Assembly: GCA_035760665.1 (NCBI GenBank)
Contig: DASTSN010000013.1
Span: forward strand, 48,598 to 112,597
Origin: DASTSN01 sp035760665
GTDB taxonomy: Bacteria > Bacteroidota > Bacteroidia > Chitinophagales > Chitinophagaceae
Length of the DNA stretch: 64,000 bases
Direction: 5' to 3'
The translations under genes and the position numbers were made by a program. The first letter of the stretch is position 1, and each line of letters starts with the position of its first letter. Below are positions 8,618 to 17,847 of the stretch, in pieces. The notes under the pieces are model-generated. The model did no database searches, had not been told where the DNA came from, and was given only the letters and a program-made list of their open reading frames with translations.

Positions 8618-10561
8618 ATGCGTAAACTTTTTATTTTGCACTTGTTTTGCTTATTACATTTCTTTGTCTCCGCACAAAATGACCGGTCTTATTTTAGAGA
8701 TAACAACAACACCTATCAGATTTTTTCCCCGAACGATTGGATATACAACGGTAATACAAATGACCCTATCGCATTTGAGACAAAGGCACCCACTACAAGT
8801 GACAAGGATTTTCCTCCTATGATAGTGCTGGAAATAGAACCTGTTGAAACGTATGGAAAGCAAATATCCTTAGAACAGATCCGCCAGGATGACATCGAAA
8901 CTACAAAGAAACAATCAGGGGATAAACTAACTATTAACCAGGATGGCTATAAAATATTTAATAACAAAAAATGGTGGATGTTTTCCATTTCTGAAAAAAT
9001 TTCCCGTAAAAAAACATATCGTTATTTCATTTTAAAAACCTTACATAACCGATATACCTATTCCATAGCCTTTAGGGCTGATAAAGAAGATTTTGATACT
9101 TATTTTGCCAAGGCAGTAGATGCTATGTTCTCGTTCATGTTTCTCACTTCCGATCACACTTATTATGGCAACAACTCCTCTGTTATTGAAGCTGACCAGG
9201 CTAAAAATTTACTTCGCCCATTTGAAGGCAAATATGTGCTGTCCACAACCAACGGCATCACTAATACTATTCAAAGTATTATCATCGGCAAAGAGGCCGG
9301 CGGAACCTATAATGCCAAAGAAATCCGGGAAATAACTTATAACGGGGCGAAAGTGGGCTTTGAAGCCGAGCTGAGGCCAGAACACATTGATGGTTCATCA
9401 ATCACTTTATCTACTGACTCGATAATACTAATCAATAATGGTACCTATTGGAAAAAGGTAATTTATGAATTACATAAAGATGCCAACGGCCTGTCTGGCA
9501 AAATGATTTTTTCAAAAGACTCATTATTTAAAGTTAATTCGAGTGATGTTACTTTTCAATACATAAAGCCATCGCCTATAGTTTCAAAAAATGATGATTT
9601 GCCAAAAGCAGATAAAAAACTTACTACTAACGCTTCTTCAAGCGCAAAACAAAGGCTGGAGAATAATATTGAAAACTGTATCAATTTGCATAATGTCAGC
9701 TTTAAATCAATGTGCACAAAAAAATGCTTTACAGATATTAAAAATGAAATGAATGAGGAAGAAACAGGTGAAGCAGATAACACAGTTCCGGATTGGACAT
9801 ATTGTACATTATCAATGATACAGGCGCAGGATTATGGGAAAGTAAAAGTTACTGCCACTTTTATTGAAAGTGCAAATAATGGAGACTGGTATGAAGTTAA
9901 AGTGATTGATCCTGAATTTAATGCTAGCTATCTGACAAATGTTCGCCTGATAAAAAATAAGAATTCTTATTTAATTGATGAGATAGTACAAGAAGTAAAT
10001 GATGATGAAGTATCTGATAATCCGACAAACAGTAAAAATCAAAACAATAATTCAAACAAACCTGGTCAGAACAATGATAACTGGGCTAAAAAGGCAGCTG
10101 AAGAGAACAAGAAAAGAGTTGAAGAGCAAGAAAAAAGAAATAAATCTGCAAATACTGGTATTTCCGAAAACAGTTTTACTCTGGATCATAAAACAGTAGG
10201 TTCAAATAGTGCTGATGAATTAGGTAGAAGAGTACTTAACGCTTTTAAGAATAATGATTTTAATAGCTACCTCCAATGTATTAATGGAGAAAATACTGCC
10301 GAAATTAAACGCGGATGGCAGCAGGTACGAAAAAGTTTACAAAGTCAGGGTGTTTCAGATTGGTCTAAAATTCGATTCAGCCGTGTATCTTATTGCACAG
10401 GCCAGGGAGTTCCGGCAAATAGCTATGGTTGTTTTAAGATTGAATTTGAATACGGGACATCATTTTGGGGTGCTACCAGCTCTTTAAACGGAGCTACTTG
10501 GAAAAATGGTAAATTATTTCTGAATCATTCTTATAATGATGCTGGGATTCGAAGACGTTAA
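8618..10561 (+). CDS. Secreted protein of unknown function, three-part architecture
   Basis: I do not recognise the 647-residue protein. A signal peptide covers residues 1-19 (LLHFFVSAQ). A first globular part runs to about 320. A second, cysteine-containing part spans about 340-460 (CINLHNVSFKSMCTKKC, then GDWYEVKVIDPEF). A low-complexity asparagine-rich and charged linker follows at about 470-520 (NQNNNSNKPGQNN, then EENKKRVEEQEKRNK, probably a short coiled coil). A last compact domain covers about 530-647 (LGRRVLNAFKNNDFNSYLQC). The two C-terminal parts resemble in layout the small NTF2-like lipoprotein domains, but I cannot assign a family. It follows the DUF4282 gene and converges with bcp. 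Confidence 0.7.
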   Translation: MRKLFILHLFCLLHFFVSAQNDRSYFRDNNNTYQIFSPNDWIYNGNTNDPIAFETKAPTTSDKDFPPMIVLEIEPVETYGKQISLEQIRQDDIETTKKQSGDKLTINQDGYKIFNNKKWWMFSISEKISRKKTYRYFILKTLHNRYTYSIAFRADKEDFDTYFAKAVDAMFSFMFLTSDHTYYGNNSSVIEADQAKNLLRPFEGKYVLSTTNGITNTIQSIIIGKEAGGTYNAKEIREITYNGAKVGFEAELRPEHIDGSSITLSTDSIILINNGTYWKKVIYELHKDANGLSGKMIFSKDSLFKVNSSDVTFQYIKPSPIVSKNDDLPKADKKLTTNASSSAKQRLENNIENCINLHNVSFKSMCTKKCFTDIKNEMNEEETGEADNTVPDWTYCTLSMIQAQDYGKVKVTATFIESANNGDWYEVKVIDPEFNASYLTNVRLIKNKNSYLIDEIVQEVNDDEVSDNPTNSKNQNNNSNKPGQNNDNWAKKAAEENKKRVEEQEKRNKSANTGISENSFTLDHKTVGSNSADELGRRVLNAFKNNDFNSYLQCINGENTAEIKRGWQQVRKSLQSQGVSDWSKIRFSRVSYCTGQGVPANSYGCFKIEFEYGTSFWGATSSLNGATWKNGKLFLNHSYNDAGIRRR

Positions 10562-10669
10562 CACTATGGACATAAAGTGTACAAGGATAGTTTTTTATCA
10601 CAAAAAATTCAATAAAGAAAAAATAATCTGGTAAATTATATTTACAAAATTTTAAGAACTGAAGGTTAA

Positions 10670-11146
10670 TTAAAGTTTCAGCTTCTTCCAATTCTCTATT
10701 ATCTCTTCCGCGTGCTGTTTGTTCTTGGGCTTTAGAAAGATTTTGCGAATGATCCCTCTTTCATCAATCACAAAAGTAGTTCGATGAACACCCATATAAC
10801 GGTTACCAAACATTTGCTTTTCTCCCCAAACACCGTACTTGTCAATTATAGCATGTTCCGGATCGGCAAGTAAGGTAAATGGCAGGTTAAACTTAGCTTC
10901 AAACTTTTTATGCTTCTTTACGTCATCCGGGCTGACACCCAGCACTGCAAAGCCGTTCTTTTTTAATAATTCATAATTATCCCGCAGGTTGCAGGCCTGG
11001 ATGGTGCAAGTGGGGGTATCATCTTCGGGGTAGAAATACAACAGCAGTTTCTTGCCTTTAAAATCTGCCAGCGAAACGGTTTTGCCATTTTGATCTTTAC
11101 CGGTAAAGGCCGGCGCTTTTTGTCCTTCTTTTAAATGCGTAGCCAT
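10670..11146 (-). CDS. bcp: Thioredoxin-dependent thiol peroxidase (Bcp/PrxQ)
   Basis: A 158-residue cytoplasmic peroxiredoxin that reduces hydrogen peroxide and alkyl hydroperoxides with electrons from thioredoxin. The peroxidatic cysteine is C47 in DDTPTCTIQAC, and the resolving cysteine is C52, five residues on, the arrangement of the PrxQ subgroup. Other family marks are GVSPDDVKKHKKF (about 80-92), the FTLLAD turn and the late YMGVHRTTFVID. Starts at ATG, 4 bases after the stop of the M23 gene, so the two are likely co-transcribed. Confidence 0.95.
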   Translation of the reverse strand: MATHLKEGQKAPAFTGKDQNGKTVSLADFKGKKLLLYFYPEDDTPTCTIQACNLRDNYELLKKNGFAVLGVSPDDVKKHKKFEAKFNLPFTLLADPEHAIIDKYGVWGEKQMFGNRYMGVHRTTFVIDERGIIRKIFLKPKNKQHAEEIIENWKKLKL

Positions 11147-11150
11147 GGTA

Positions 11151-12926
11151 TCAGTTTTTCTTCCTGGTAACAGTTTTCTTTGAAATATGTTTTTTAACCG
11201 GCGCCGAAGATGTTAAGCGTTTAAACCACCAGGTTTTTACGGTTTCATTTCCTGCCAGGTCTGTCACTCTCACTTTCAAGCGGTGAACCCCATAAGAGCA
11301 GCGCTCATCCATTCGATAGATCCACGAACGGCCCTTGTCGTTGGTAAACATGAGCCATTCCCCGTCCAGTTCGGCCCGGAAACCGGCAATCCCAAAATCA
11401 TCTTTTGGAGTAAACACAATAGCGGTCCGGTTACCCAGGTTCACTGTATCGCCGGAACCGAGGGAATTGATGACAGGTGGTATTGTGTCAACAAAAGCCT
11501 GGTAGCTGCCAAACGAACTGAAACTGGCCGTCAGCCAGCCGTTTTGCCAAACGGCTTTTTGTACGGAGGAGGTTTTTTTACCGGTATTTTTAATCAGCAA
11601 CTTTTCTTTCCATGCGGCTGGTATGGTTGGCAAAACCGGCTTTATGCGAACACTGAAGCTGCCGTGCACGGGAATAGCAGCATCGCTAAACTGGTGCAGT
11701 GCAGAAACGGCTCCCGGGGTTTGTTCTTCCCAGCGATAGTAAACCGGCTGAATGGTATCATACAAAGCGTTTTCCGGCAGGTAAAGCTCAAAGTCGGGTT
11801 GCTCCCACACGTTTACATACCCTGGATAAAATTGCTGCTGTGGCCTGTCGCCGGGCCGGGATGCTGCCAGCGCCGGGTCAAACTGGATGTTGAAAGCCAG
11901 GGTTGATGTGTTCAAATACGCATCCTTCACTTCTATCCGAATGGCATGCACTGCAGCATCGCTTAGCGTTAAAACGCCATCGCCACTAATATGCTCGTAC
12001 ACCCGGCTATGATCGCCCGGCAACTGGGAAAGGTGCTGCAGGTAAACGCCTCCGTTTGCATGATATTTATAATCAATCTGTGCATTAATGTCCCGCGATT
12101 CGTTGTAATCAATGCTGTCAATAGCAAAACCCAGAACGGGCTTTTCATCAATAAACAGTTTAGCTGCATAAATGCCGATAGGGTTGGTGGAGCCGCTAAG
12201 CCTGTCAAAGGCCTGAATGGCAAAACTGAGTTTGTCCAAATCTGTTTTTATTACTTGCTGTCCCTTGATGTGATAGACACTGCCGGTTTTAAGTAAGGAA
12301 AACAGCTTCGGCGATTGTTCGTACACACTCAAGCGCCGGTCGTAAACAGCCAGCCGGGCAAGAATCGGTGGCACCTGATCAGCTACCGGGAAACCGAAAA
12401 GTAACGGATTGAGGCAGCGGGTGGTTTTTGTATCCCGGATTTCAAAATGCAGGTGCGGCCCCTGCGATCCCCCGGTGTTGCCGCTGTAGGCAATGAACTG
12501 CCCTTTTTTGACCGGGAATTGGCCGGGTGAAAAATTTACCTCCACCGGCCAGGATGCCTGCTGGTATTGCTGCCCGATGACATAACGCTGCAATGCAGGG
12601 AAAAATTTATTCAAATGCCCGTACACCGTAGTAAGTCCGTTGGGGTGATTGATAAAAATGGCCTGACCGAAACCGAATGGCTCAACGCGGATTTTAGCAA
12701 TATACCCATCGGCTGCCGCATAAACAGGCTGGTTAACACGATGATTGGTACGAATATCAAGCCCCATATGCCAGTGATTGGGACGCAACTCACCAAAATT
12801 AGAAACCAGGCTCATGGGAATTGCTAACGGATTTCTGAAGTAGCCTTTAGGGTAAGCCGGTAGCTGGGCATTGATACGAAAAGAAAAGAATAACATCCAG
12901 GCAAAAACAAATAACCGTATATGCAT
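11151..12926 (-). CDS. M23 (LytM-type) zinc peptidase, secreted
   Basis: A 591-residue exported protein read from the ATG at 12926; the signal peptide is MHIRLFVFAW to INAQ. The M23 domain follows directly. Its zinc ligands are complete: H53 and D57 in HWHMGLD and the HLHFE pair at about 160, with GNTGGSQGPHLHF intact, so it should be an active glycyl- or D-Ala-endopeptidase that cuts peptidoglycan crosslinks. The remaining 400 residues have Ig-like strand patterns (DDFGIAGFRAELDG, LKVRVTDLAGNETV) and a lysine-rich tail. A TACTTTTG box ends 3 bases before this ATG. The frame continues two codons to a TTG, which would lie inside the box. Confidence 0.92.
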   Translation of the reverse strand: MHIRLFVFAWMLFFSFRINAQLPAYPKGYFRNPLAIPMSLVSNFGELRPNHWHMGLDIRTNHRVNQPVYAAADGYIAKIRVEPFGFGQAIFINHPNGLTTVYGHLNKFFPALQRYVIGQQYQQASWPVEVNFSPGQFPVKKGQFIAYSGNTGGSQGPHLHFEIRDTKTTRCLNPLLFGFPVADQVPPILARLAVYDRRLSVYEQSPKLFSLLKTGSVYHIKGQQVIKTDLDKLSFAIQAFDRLSGSTNPIGIYAAKLFIDEKPVLGFAIDSIDYNESRDINAQIDYKYHANGGVYLQHLSQLPGDHSRVYEHISGDGVLTLSDAAVHAIRIEVKDAYLNTSTLAFNIQFDPALAASRPGDRPQQQFYPGYVNVWEQPDFELYLPENALYDTIQPVYYRWEEQTPGAVSALHQFSDAAIPVHGSFSVRIKPVLPTIPAAWKEKLLIKNTGKKTSSVQKAVWQNGWLTASFSSFGSYQAFVDTIPPVINSLGSGDTVNLGNRTAIVFTPKDDFGIAGFRAELDGEWLMFTNDKGRSWIYRMDERCSYGVHRLKVRVTDLAGNETVKTWWFKRLTSSAPVKKHISKKTVTRKKN

Positions 12927-12929
12927 ATA

Positions 12930-12937
12930 CAAAAGTA
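12930..12937 (-). promoter_or_regulatory. Putative -7 box (TACTTTTG) for the M23 gene
   Basis: An exact TAnnTTTG match on the minus strand with its last G only 3 bases from the ATG at 12926. The start site expected about 5 bases downstream would fall at or in the start codon, so the mRNA would be leaderless or the true start is a later codon. Confidence 0.5.
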
Positions 12938-13180
12938 ACCATCAGGCCGAAACTGTAGTCATATGTACAGTTAGAAAAGCAAAGACTGTTATCGGAAAGT
13001 AAATTATTTAAGGTTATGCATCGATTAATGAACTTTTACAGTCTTTTAACGTAGTAGGATAATAGTGATTGACTGGAAAAAGGATTATGCAAAAATAATT
13101 GTACTGATGCAGCAGTTATTGGCATGTTTGGCATGATATTTAAAAGATATAATTGATCAATCAGTTTTTAATTATGCGTT

Positions 13181-13387
13181 ATGAAACGGATGTTTTACAA
13201 ATTAATGTTTAGTATAATCCTCGTAGGAGGTTTGTTTATCGGTATGGTTCGTGGGCAGGAAGTGCGGCATCGATGGGTGGCTAAAATGAAAAGCAGGTAT
13301 GAAGAAAATGAGAGCCACGAACAACTGAACCGTGGAGACAATAAACTGCTGCTGGATGAATTTGAGATGTCAGCTTATCACAGTTAG
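13181..13387 (+). CDS. Small secreted protein of unknown function
   Basis: 68 residues: a lysine/arginine-tipped hydrophobic leader (MKRMFYKLMFSIILVGGLFI) ending near GMVRGQ, then about 40 charged residues (KMKSRYEENESHEQLNRGD). It has an ATG start and a possible terminator 70 bases downstream, and no competing gene in this stretch. It has no match that I know. The signal peptide is persuasive, but short frames of this size can occur by chance. Confidence 0.45.
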   Translation: MKRMFYKLMFSIILVGGLFIGMVRGQEVRHRWVAKMKSRYEENESHEQLNRGDNKLLLDEFEMSAYHS

Positions 13388-13446
13388 TCGGTCATTTTCG
13401 GCATAAATAATTTCGCTGGAATTCCCGCAAAACGGTCGGATTCCCT

Positions 13447-13454
13447 TACTTTTG
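13447..13454 (+). promoter_or_regulatory. Putative -7 box (TACTTTTG) for carB
   Basis: Exact TAnnTTTG match, 69 bases before the carB ATG. It has the same TACTTTTGC core as the box ahead of purH. No -33 TTTG is visible. Confidence 0.5.
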
Positions 13455-13458
13455 CACC

Positions 13459-13484
13459 CCGGGTAAATACAGCCCGGTTTTTTT
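13459..13484 (+). terminator. Weak intrinsic terminator between the small gene and carB
   Basis: CCGGG and CCCGG pair around a 9-base loop and are followed by seven T. The stem is only 5 bp. It fits best as the terminator of the small gene ending at 13387. It lies immediately after the carB -7 box, so if that box is used the hairpin would be at the very 5' end of carB mRNA. Confidence 0.4.
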
Positions 13485-13523
13485 ATACCTGTTATTGCCC
13501 ACCTCCAAAAATTGTAGTTCGAA

Positions 13524-16346
13524 ATGCCGAAAGACACTTCTATCAAATCAGTTTTAATCATAGGTTCAGGCCCCATAATTATCGGCCAGGCGTGTGAATT
13601 TGATTATTCCGGCTCACAGGCAGCTCGCAGTTTACGCGAAGAAGGCATACATGTGATCCTGATCAATAGCAACCCGGCCACTATCATGACAGACCCCATG
13701 ATGGCGGATAAGGTATACCTGTTGCCTCTGACGGTTGAAAGCATCGAACAGATTTTGAAGGAAAACCAGGTTGACGCAGTATTGCCCACGATGGGTGGCC
13801 AAACCGCACTGAACCTGGCAAAAGAAGCCGAGGAACTTGGTATTTGGAAACAATACAATGTAAAACTGATAGGTGTCGATATCAAAGCCATTGAAAAAGC
13901 AGAAGACCGGGAAAAATTCCGCAAATGGATGATTGAAATTGGCATACCAGTCGCCACGGCTAAAATTGCGAACTCCTTCCTCGAAGGAAAAGAATTTGCC
14001 CAGCAAATAGGTTTTCCCCTTGTAATCCGTCCATCTTTTACTCTGGGCGGAACAGGTGGCGGATTCGTTCACGACAAAGATGAACTGGATGAAGCACTCA
14101 ACAGGGGGCTCCAGGCATCACCCATCCACGAAGTGCTGGTGGAAAAGGCAATGCTTGGCTGGAAAGAGTTTGAACTGGAATTATTACGCGACGCCAATGA
14201 CAATGTCGTCATTATCTGCAGTGTGGAAAATTTTGATCCCATGGGTGTGCACACCGGCGATTCCATTACAGTAGCGCCGGCGATGACGCTCAGCGATACG
14301 GCTATGCAGCTCATGCGGAATACCGCCATTAAGATGATGCGTGACCTAGGGAATTTTGCCGGCGGTTGTAACGTGCAGTTTGCCCTTAACCCGGAAACGG
14401 AGGAAATTATTGCCATTGAAATTAATCCCCGTGTAAGCCGCTCCTCGGCACTGGCATCAAAGGCTACTGGTTATCCCATCGCAAAAATTGCCGCCAAGCT
14501 GGCTATTGGCTATACGCTGGATGAATTAAAAAACCAGATTACAAAAAACACCTCTGCTTATTTCGAGCCGGCACTTGATTATGTAATTGTCAAAATTCCA
14601 CGCTGGAATTTTGACAAATTCAAAGGTGCCAATGATACCCTGGGCCTGCAAATGAAAAGTGTAGGGGAGGTTATGGGCATTGGCCGCAGCTTTACCGAAG
14701 CGATTCAGAAAGCCTGCCAGAGCCTAGAAAACAACGCTGTAGGTCTTGGCTATTATGGTAAAAGCCTGATGCATGCTGAAGAACTGATTGAATACATAAA
14801 GGTGCCAAAGTGGGACCGCATTTTCCGTATTAAAGATGCCCTGATGGCCGGAGTGAGTGTAAATACGGTTTCTAAGGCTACCGGTATTGATCGCTGGTTT
14901 ATCTATGAAATTCAAAAAATCAGCGACCTTGAAAAGGAAATCGCGAAATATAAGATCGACGACCTTCCCCTGGCACTGCTAAAAGAAGCAAAATTGCATG
15001 GATTTAGTGATGAACAACTCTGCAAGATTATGCAGAATGGGAGTGAAGACGAACTCTATGAAAAAAGAAAAGCGGCTGGCATCACCCGCGTTTATAAAAT
15101 GGTAGACACCTGCAGCGCCGAGTTTGAAGCAAAGACCCCTTATTTTTACTCAACTTTTGAAGAAGGCCATACCAACGAGAGTAAGGTAACCGATAAGAAG
15201 AAAATCATTGTACTTGGTTCCGGGCCCAACCGGATCGGGCAGGGAATTGAATTTGACTATTGCTGTGTGCATGGATTGCTGGCCATAAAAGAATGCGGCT
15301 ATGAATCCATCATGATTAACTGCAATCCGGAAACCGTTTCCACAGATTTTGATACTGCAGATAAGCTTTACTTTGAACCTGTCTTCTGGGAGCATTTGTG
15401 GGAAATCATTGAACACGAAAAACCCGAAGGTATCATCGTACAGTTGGGTGGCCAGACAGCGCTGAAACTGGCCGAACGGTTACATAAAAAAGGAATCAAA
15501 ATCATCGGTACATCATTCGACAGCCTGGACATTGCAGAAGATCGCGGCCGCTTTAGTGATATGCTGAAAGAATTAAATATTCCTTACCCTGATTACGGAA
15601 CAGCCTACACCGTAGATGAAGCAATTGCAGTGGCTAATAAAGTCGGTTATCCGGTGCTGGTTCGCCCCAGTTATGTGCTGGGTGGCCAGCGGATGCGGAT
15701 CGTGATCAATGATGATGAAGTGGAAAAGGCAGTGGTAAGCCTGCTCAAACACATACCGGGCAATAAGATCCTGATCGACCATTTCCTTGACCGTTGCCAG
15801 GAGGCAGAAATCGACGCCATCTTTGACGGCGAGAATTTCCATGTTATGGGCGTTATGGAACACATCGAACCGGCTGGAATTCACAGCGGCGACAGTAATG
15901 CCGTGTTACCTGCATTTAACCTGACACCATTGGTGGTAACAACCATGGAGCACTATGCAGAAAAAATTGCCCGCGCATTAAAAATCCAGGGGCTGATCAA
16001 TATCCAATTTGCCATCAAAGACGGAAAAGTGTACGTGATTGAAGCCAATCCCCGTGCCTCAAGAACAACCCCATTTATAGCCAAAGCCTACCAGATTCCG
16101 TACCTGAATATCGCCACCAAGATCATGATCGGGCAGCATAAACTAACCGATTTCCATTTTGAAAAAAAACTGGAGGGTTATGCCATAAAAGAGCCGGTTT
16201 TCAGCTTCAATAAGTTTCCCGGAGTTAATAAAGAATTAGGACCGGAAATGAAATCAACCGGGGAAGCCATCCGATTTGTGAAAGATCTCCGCGATCCCTA
16301 TTTCCGGCAATTGTACAAGGACAGGAGCATGTACCTGAGCAAGTAA
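13524..16346 (+). CDS. carB: Carbamoyl-phosphate synthase large subunit, short form
   Basis: Makes carbamoyl phosphate from bicarbonate, ammonia and two ATP for pyrimidine and arginine synthesis. Both halves are present: an N-terminal carboxy-phosphate half opening with SGPIIIGQACEFDYSG and a C-terminal carbamoyl-phosphate half opening with GSGPNRIGQGIEFDYC (about residue 560), each with an ATP-grasp fold (RPSFTLGGTGGG; RPSYVLGGQRM). The protein ends at residue 940, just after the FNKFPGV and GPEMKSTGEA segment. In the roughly 1,073-residue enterobacterial enzyme this point is followed by the MGS-like allosteric domain, which is absent here. carA is not adjacent. Confidence 0.97.
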   Translation: MPKDTSIKSVLIIGSGPIIIGQACEFDYSGSQAARSLREEGIHVILINSNPATIMTDPMMADKVYLLPLTVESIEQILKENQVDAVLPTMGGQTALNLAKEAEELGIWKQYNVKLIGVDIKAIEKAEDREKFRKWMIEIGIPVATAKIANSFLEGKEFAQQIGFPLVIRPSFTLGGTGGGFVHDKDELDEALNRGLQASPIHEVLVEKAMLGWKEFELELLRDANDNVVIICSVENFDPMGVHTGDSITVAPAMTLSDTAMQLMRNTAIKMMRDLGNFAGGCNVQFALNPETEEIIAIEINPRVSRSSALASKATGYPIAKIAAKLAIGYTLDELKNQITKNTSAYFEPALDYVIVKIPRWNFDKFKGANDTLGLQMKSVGEVMGIGRSFTEAIQKACQSLENNAVGLGYYGKSLMHAEELIEYIKVPKWDRIFRIKDALMAGVSVNTVSKATGIDRWFIYEIQKISDLEKEIAKYKIDDLPLALLKEAKLHGFSDEQLCKIMQNGSEDELYEKRKAAGITRVYKMVDTCSAEFEAKTPYFYSTFEEGHTNESKVTDKKKIIVLGSGPNRIGQGIEFDYCCVHGLLAIKECGYESIMINCNPETVSTDFDTADKLYFEPVFWEHLWEIIEHEKPEGIIVQLGGQTALKLAERLHKKGIKIIGTSFDSLDIAEDRGRFSDMLKELNIPYPDYGTAYTVDEAIAVANKVGYPVLVRPSYVLGGQRMRIVINDDEVEKAVVSLLKHIPGNKILIDHFLDRCQEAEIDAIFDGENFHVMGVMEHIEPAGIHSGDSNAVLPAFNLTPLVVTTMEHYAEKIARALKIQGLINIQFAIKDGKVYVIEANPRASRTTPFIAKAYQIPYLNIATKIMIGQHKLTDFHFEKKLEGYAIKEPVFSFNKFPGVNKELGPEMKSTGEAIRFVKDLRDPYFRQLYKDRSMYLSK

Positions 16347-16373
16347 TGATTATTGGTTTCCGCACGGCTTTGT

Positions 16374-17033
16374 TTATAATTCAACAAGTCCGTTTTTGAT
16401 GGCGTATAAAACAAGGCCTACACGACTGTGCACTTCCAGTTTTGCAAACAATGCTTGCCGGTAATCATCGATTGTACGAACACTCACATTCATCTTTTCC
16501 GCAATTTCTTTATACGCCAGTTCTGTGCAGGCCCAGCGTAAAAATTCCCGCTCCCGTTCATTAAGTACAACCGGTTGCATATCTCTGTCTGCATTTTTGT
16601 GTAATCCGCTCACCAATTTATCTGAAACATATTCCGAGAGATATACATTTTTATTCATCAGCGAGTCCAATGCTCTTTTTAATTCTTCGGGTTCTGCATT
16701 TTTCAGCAAGTATCCCTTGGCACCAAGACGAAACATTTTAATAATCGTCCGCTCATCGCTCAGCATGGATAAAACCAGCACCTTGATCTGGGGGTAATTT
16801 TTATGCAGCCATCCGGTTATCTCATAACCATCCATTTCCGGCATATTTACATCCAGCAGCACAATATCCGGTATGATGTGCTGGATGATTTTATTTCGAA
16901 GCTCTTTCCCGTTGTTGGCCTCCAGCAATACTGCATACCCTTCAAAATTGTTAATCAGTTTAGCCAACGCATTTCTTAACAGGGTATGGTCATCGGCGAT
17001 GGCTACCTGTACTTTTTTATAAGCCTTTACCAT
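16374..17033 (-). CDS. NarL/FixJ-type response regulator
   Basis: A 219-residue response regulator starting at the ATG at 17033, 7 bases after the kinase stop; the frame extends 21 codons further but would overlap the kinase. The receiver domain has the acidic pair D14-D15, phospho-acceptor D61 in LLDVNMPEMDG, and the late KGYLLKNA lysine. The C-terminal LuxR-type HTH is NEREREFLRWACTELAYKEI with MNVSVRTIDDYRQ for DNA contact. It should be the partner of the kinase at 17041-17847. Targets are unknown. Confidence 0.95.
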   Translation of the reverse strand: MVKAYKKVQVAIADDHTLLRNALAKLINNFEGYAVLLEANNGKELRNKIIQHIIPDIVLLDVNMPEMDGYEITGWLHKNYPQIKVLVLSMLSDERTIIKMFRLGAKGYLLKNAEPEELKRALDSLMNKNVYLSEYVSDKLVSGLHKNADRDMQPVVLNEREREFLRWACTELAYKEIAEKMNVSVRTIDDYRQALFAKLEVHSRVGLVLYAIKNGLVEL

Positions 17034-17040
17034 AAACAAA

Positions 17041-17847
17041 CTATTCTGCCTGCGGTGGAAGCCGGACGTACACTGCGGTACCTTTACCGGGTTCACTTTC
17101 TATTGAAAGGCTTGCCCCAATTAACTTTGACCTGTTCATTAAGCTTTTCAGACCCACCCCGCTGCTGGCAGCAGTTGTATTTCTTTTTGCTTCCAGATCA
17201 AACCCAATACCATTGTCCTTCACTTCCATTGTAAAAATACCATCTAAAGAGTAAGTTAGGTGAACAATTATACGGGTGGCTTGGGAATGCTTAAGAATAT
17301 TGTGCAACAGCTCCTGGAAAATGCGGAAGAGGAAAATTCCTTTTTGAGCGTTTAACGGGAACTCACTTCCGGTAACCGTGCAGGTTGTATCGATAATACC
17401 AGCTTTTTTTACCGCAGCCAGCTCAAACCGCACTGATTCGGCCAGGCCCAGCTCTGCTATGCGGTCAGTGTGGAGGCCTTTGGTAAGATCAGACAAGTCA
17501 AGAATGGCCTTATTCAAAACAATCCGGGATTGTTGAAGTGGCTCATAAGCCGGATGATCTTTTTCCAATGGCAATACTGACAGGGATAATTTGACGACAG
17601 ACAGCATTTGCCCGATATTATCATGCAGTTCCTGGGAAATAGTTTTAAAAATATTTTCCTGAATTTCCAGTTGCGAACGCAGTGCTTCCCGGTCATATGT
17701 ATCTTTTAATTTGGCCAGTTCCTGCTCCTGCCGGTACTTACGACGCTGATACAGGAAAAGAATGGTGACGATAAACCCCACCAGCAGCAGCCCGAGTACA
17801 ATACCGATGATTATGACAAAGTATATTTCCGGATTCTGATCCTGCAT
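17041..17847 (-). CDS. Sensor histidine kinase, NarX/LiaS-like (HisKA_3), minimal
   Basis: 268 residues with one membrane helix (about 9-33), a short charged coiled coil (RRKYRQEQELAKLKDTYD), then the dimerisation helix with phospho-histidine H75 in SQELHDNIGQML. The ATPase domain shows an N-box in FQELLHNILKHSQA, DNGIGFD, and a G-box in SGVGLKSLMNRSKLIG. There is no periplasmic or cytoplasmic sensor domain. Its start codon is 37 bases inside the preceding membrane-protein gene, so translation is probably coupled and that protein may supply the sensing part. This coupling is seen; the partnership is inferred. Confidence 0.94.
   Translation of the reverse strand: MQDQNPEIYFVIIIGIVLGLLLVGFIVTILFLYQRRKYRQEQELAKLKDTYDREALRSQLEIQENIFKTISQELHDNIGQMLSVVKLSLSVLPLEKDHPAYEPLQQSRIVLNKAILDLSDLTKGLHTDRIAELGLAESVRFELAAVKKAGIIDTTCTVTGSEFPLNAQKGIFLFRIFQELLHNILKHSQATRIIVHLTYSLDGIFTMEVKDNGIGFDLEAKRNTTAASSGVGLKSLMNRSKLIGASLSIESEPGKGTAVYVRLPPQAE

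Noticed and set aside
11283..11906. 207-codon plus-strand frame opposite the M23 gene
   Set aside because: It lies inside a gene with a complete catalytic site and has no signal or domain of its own.
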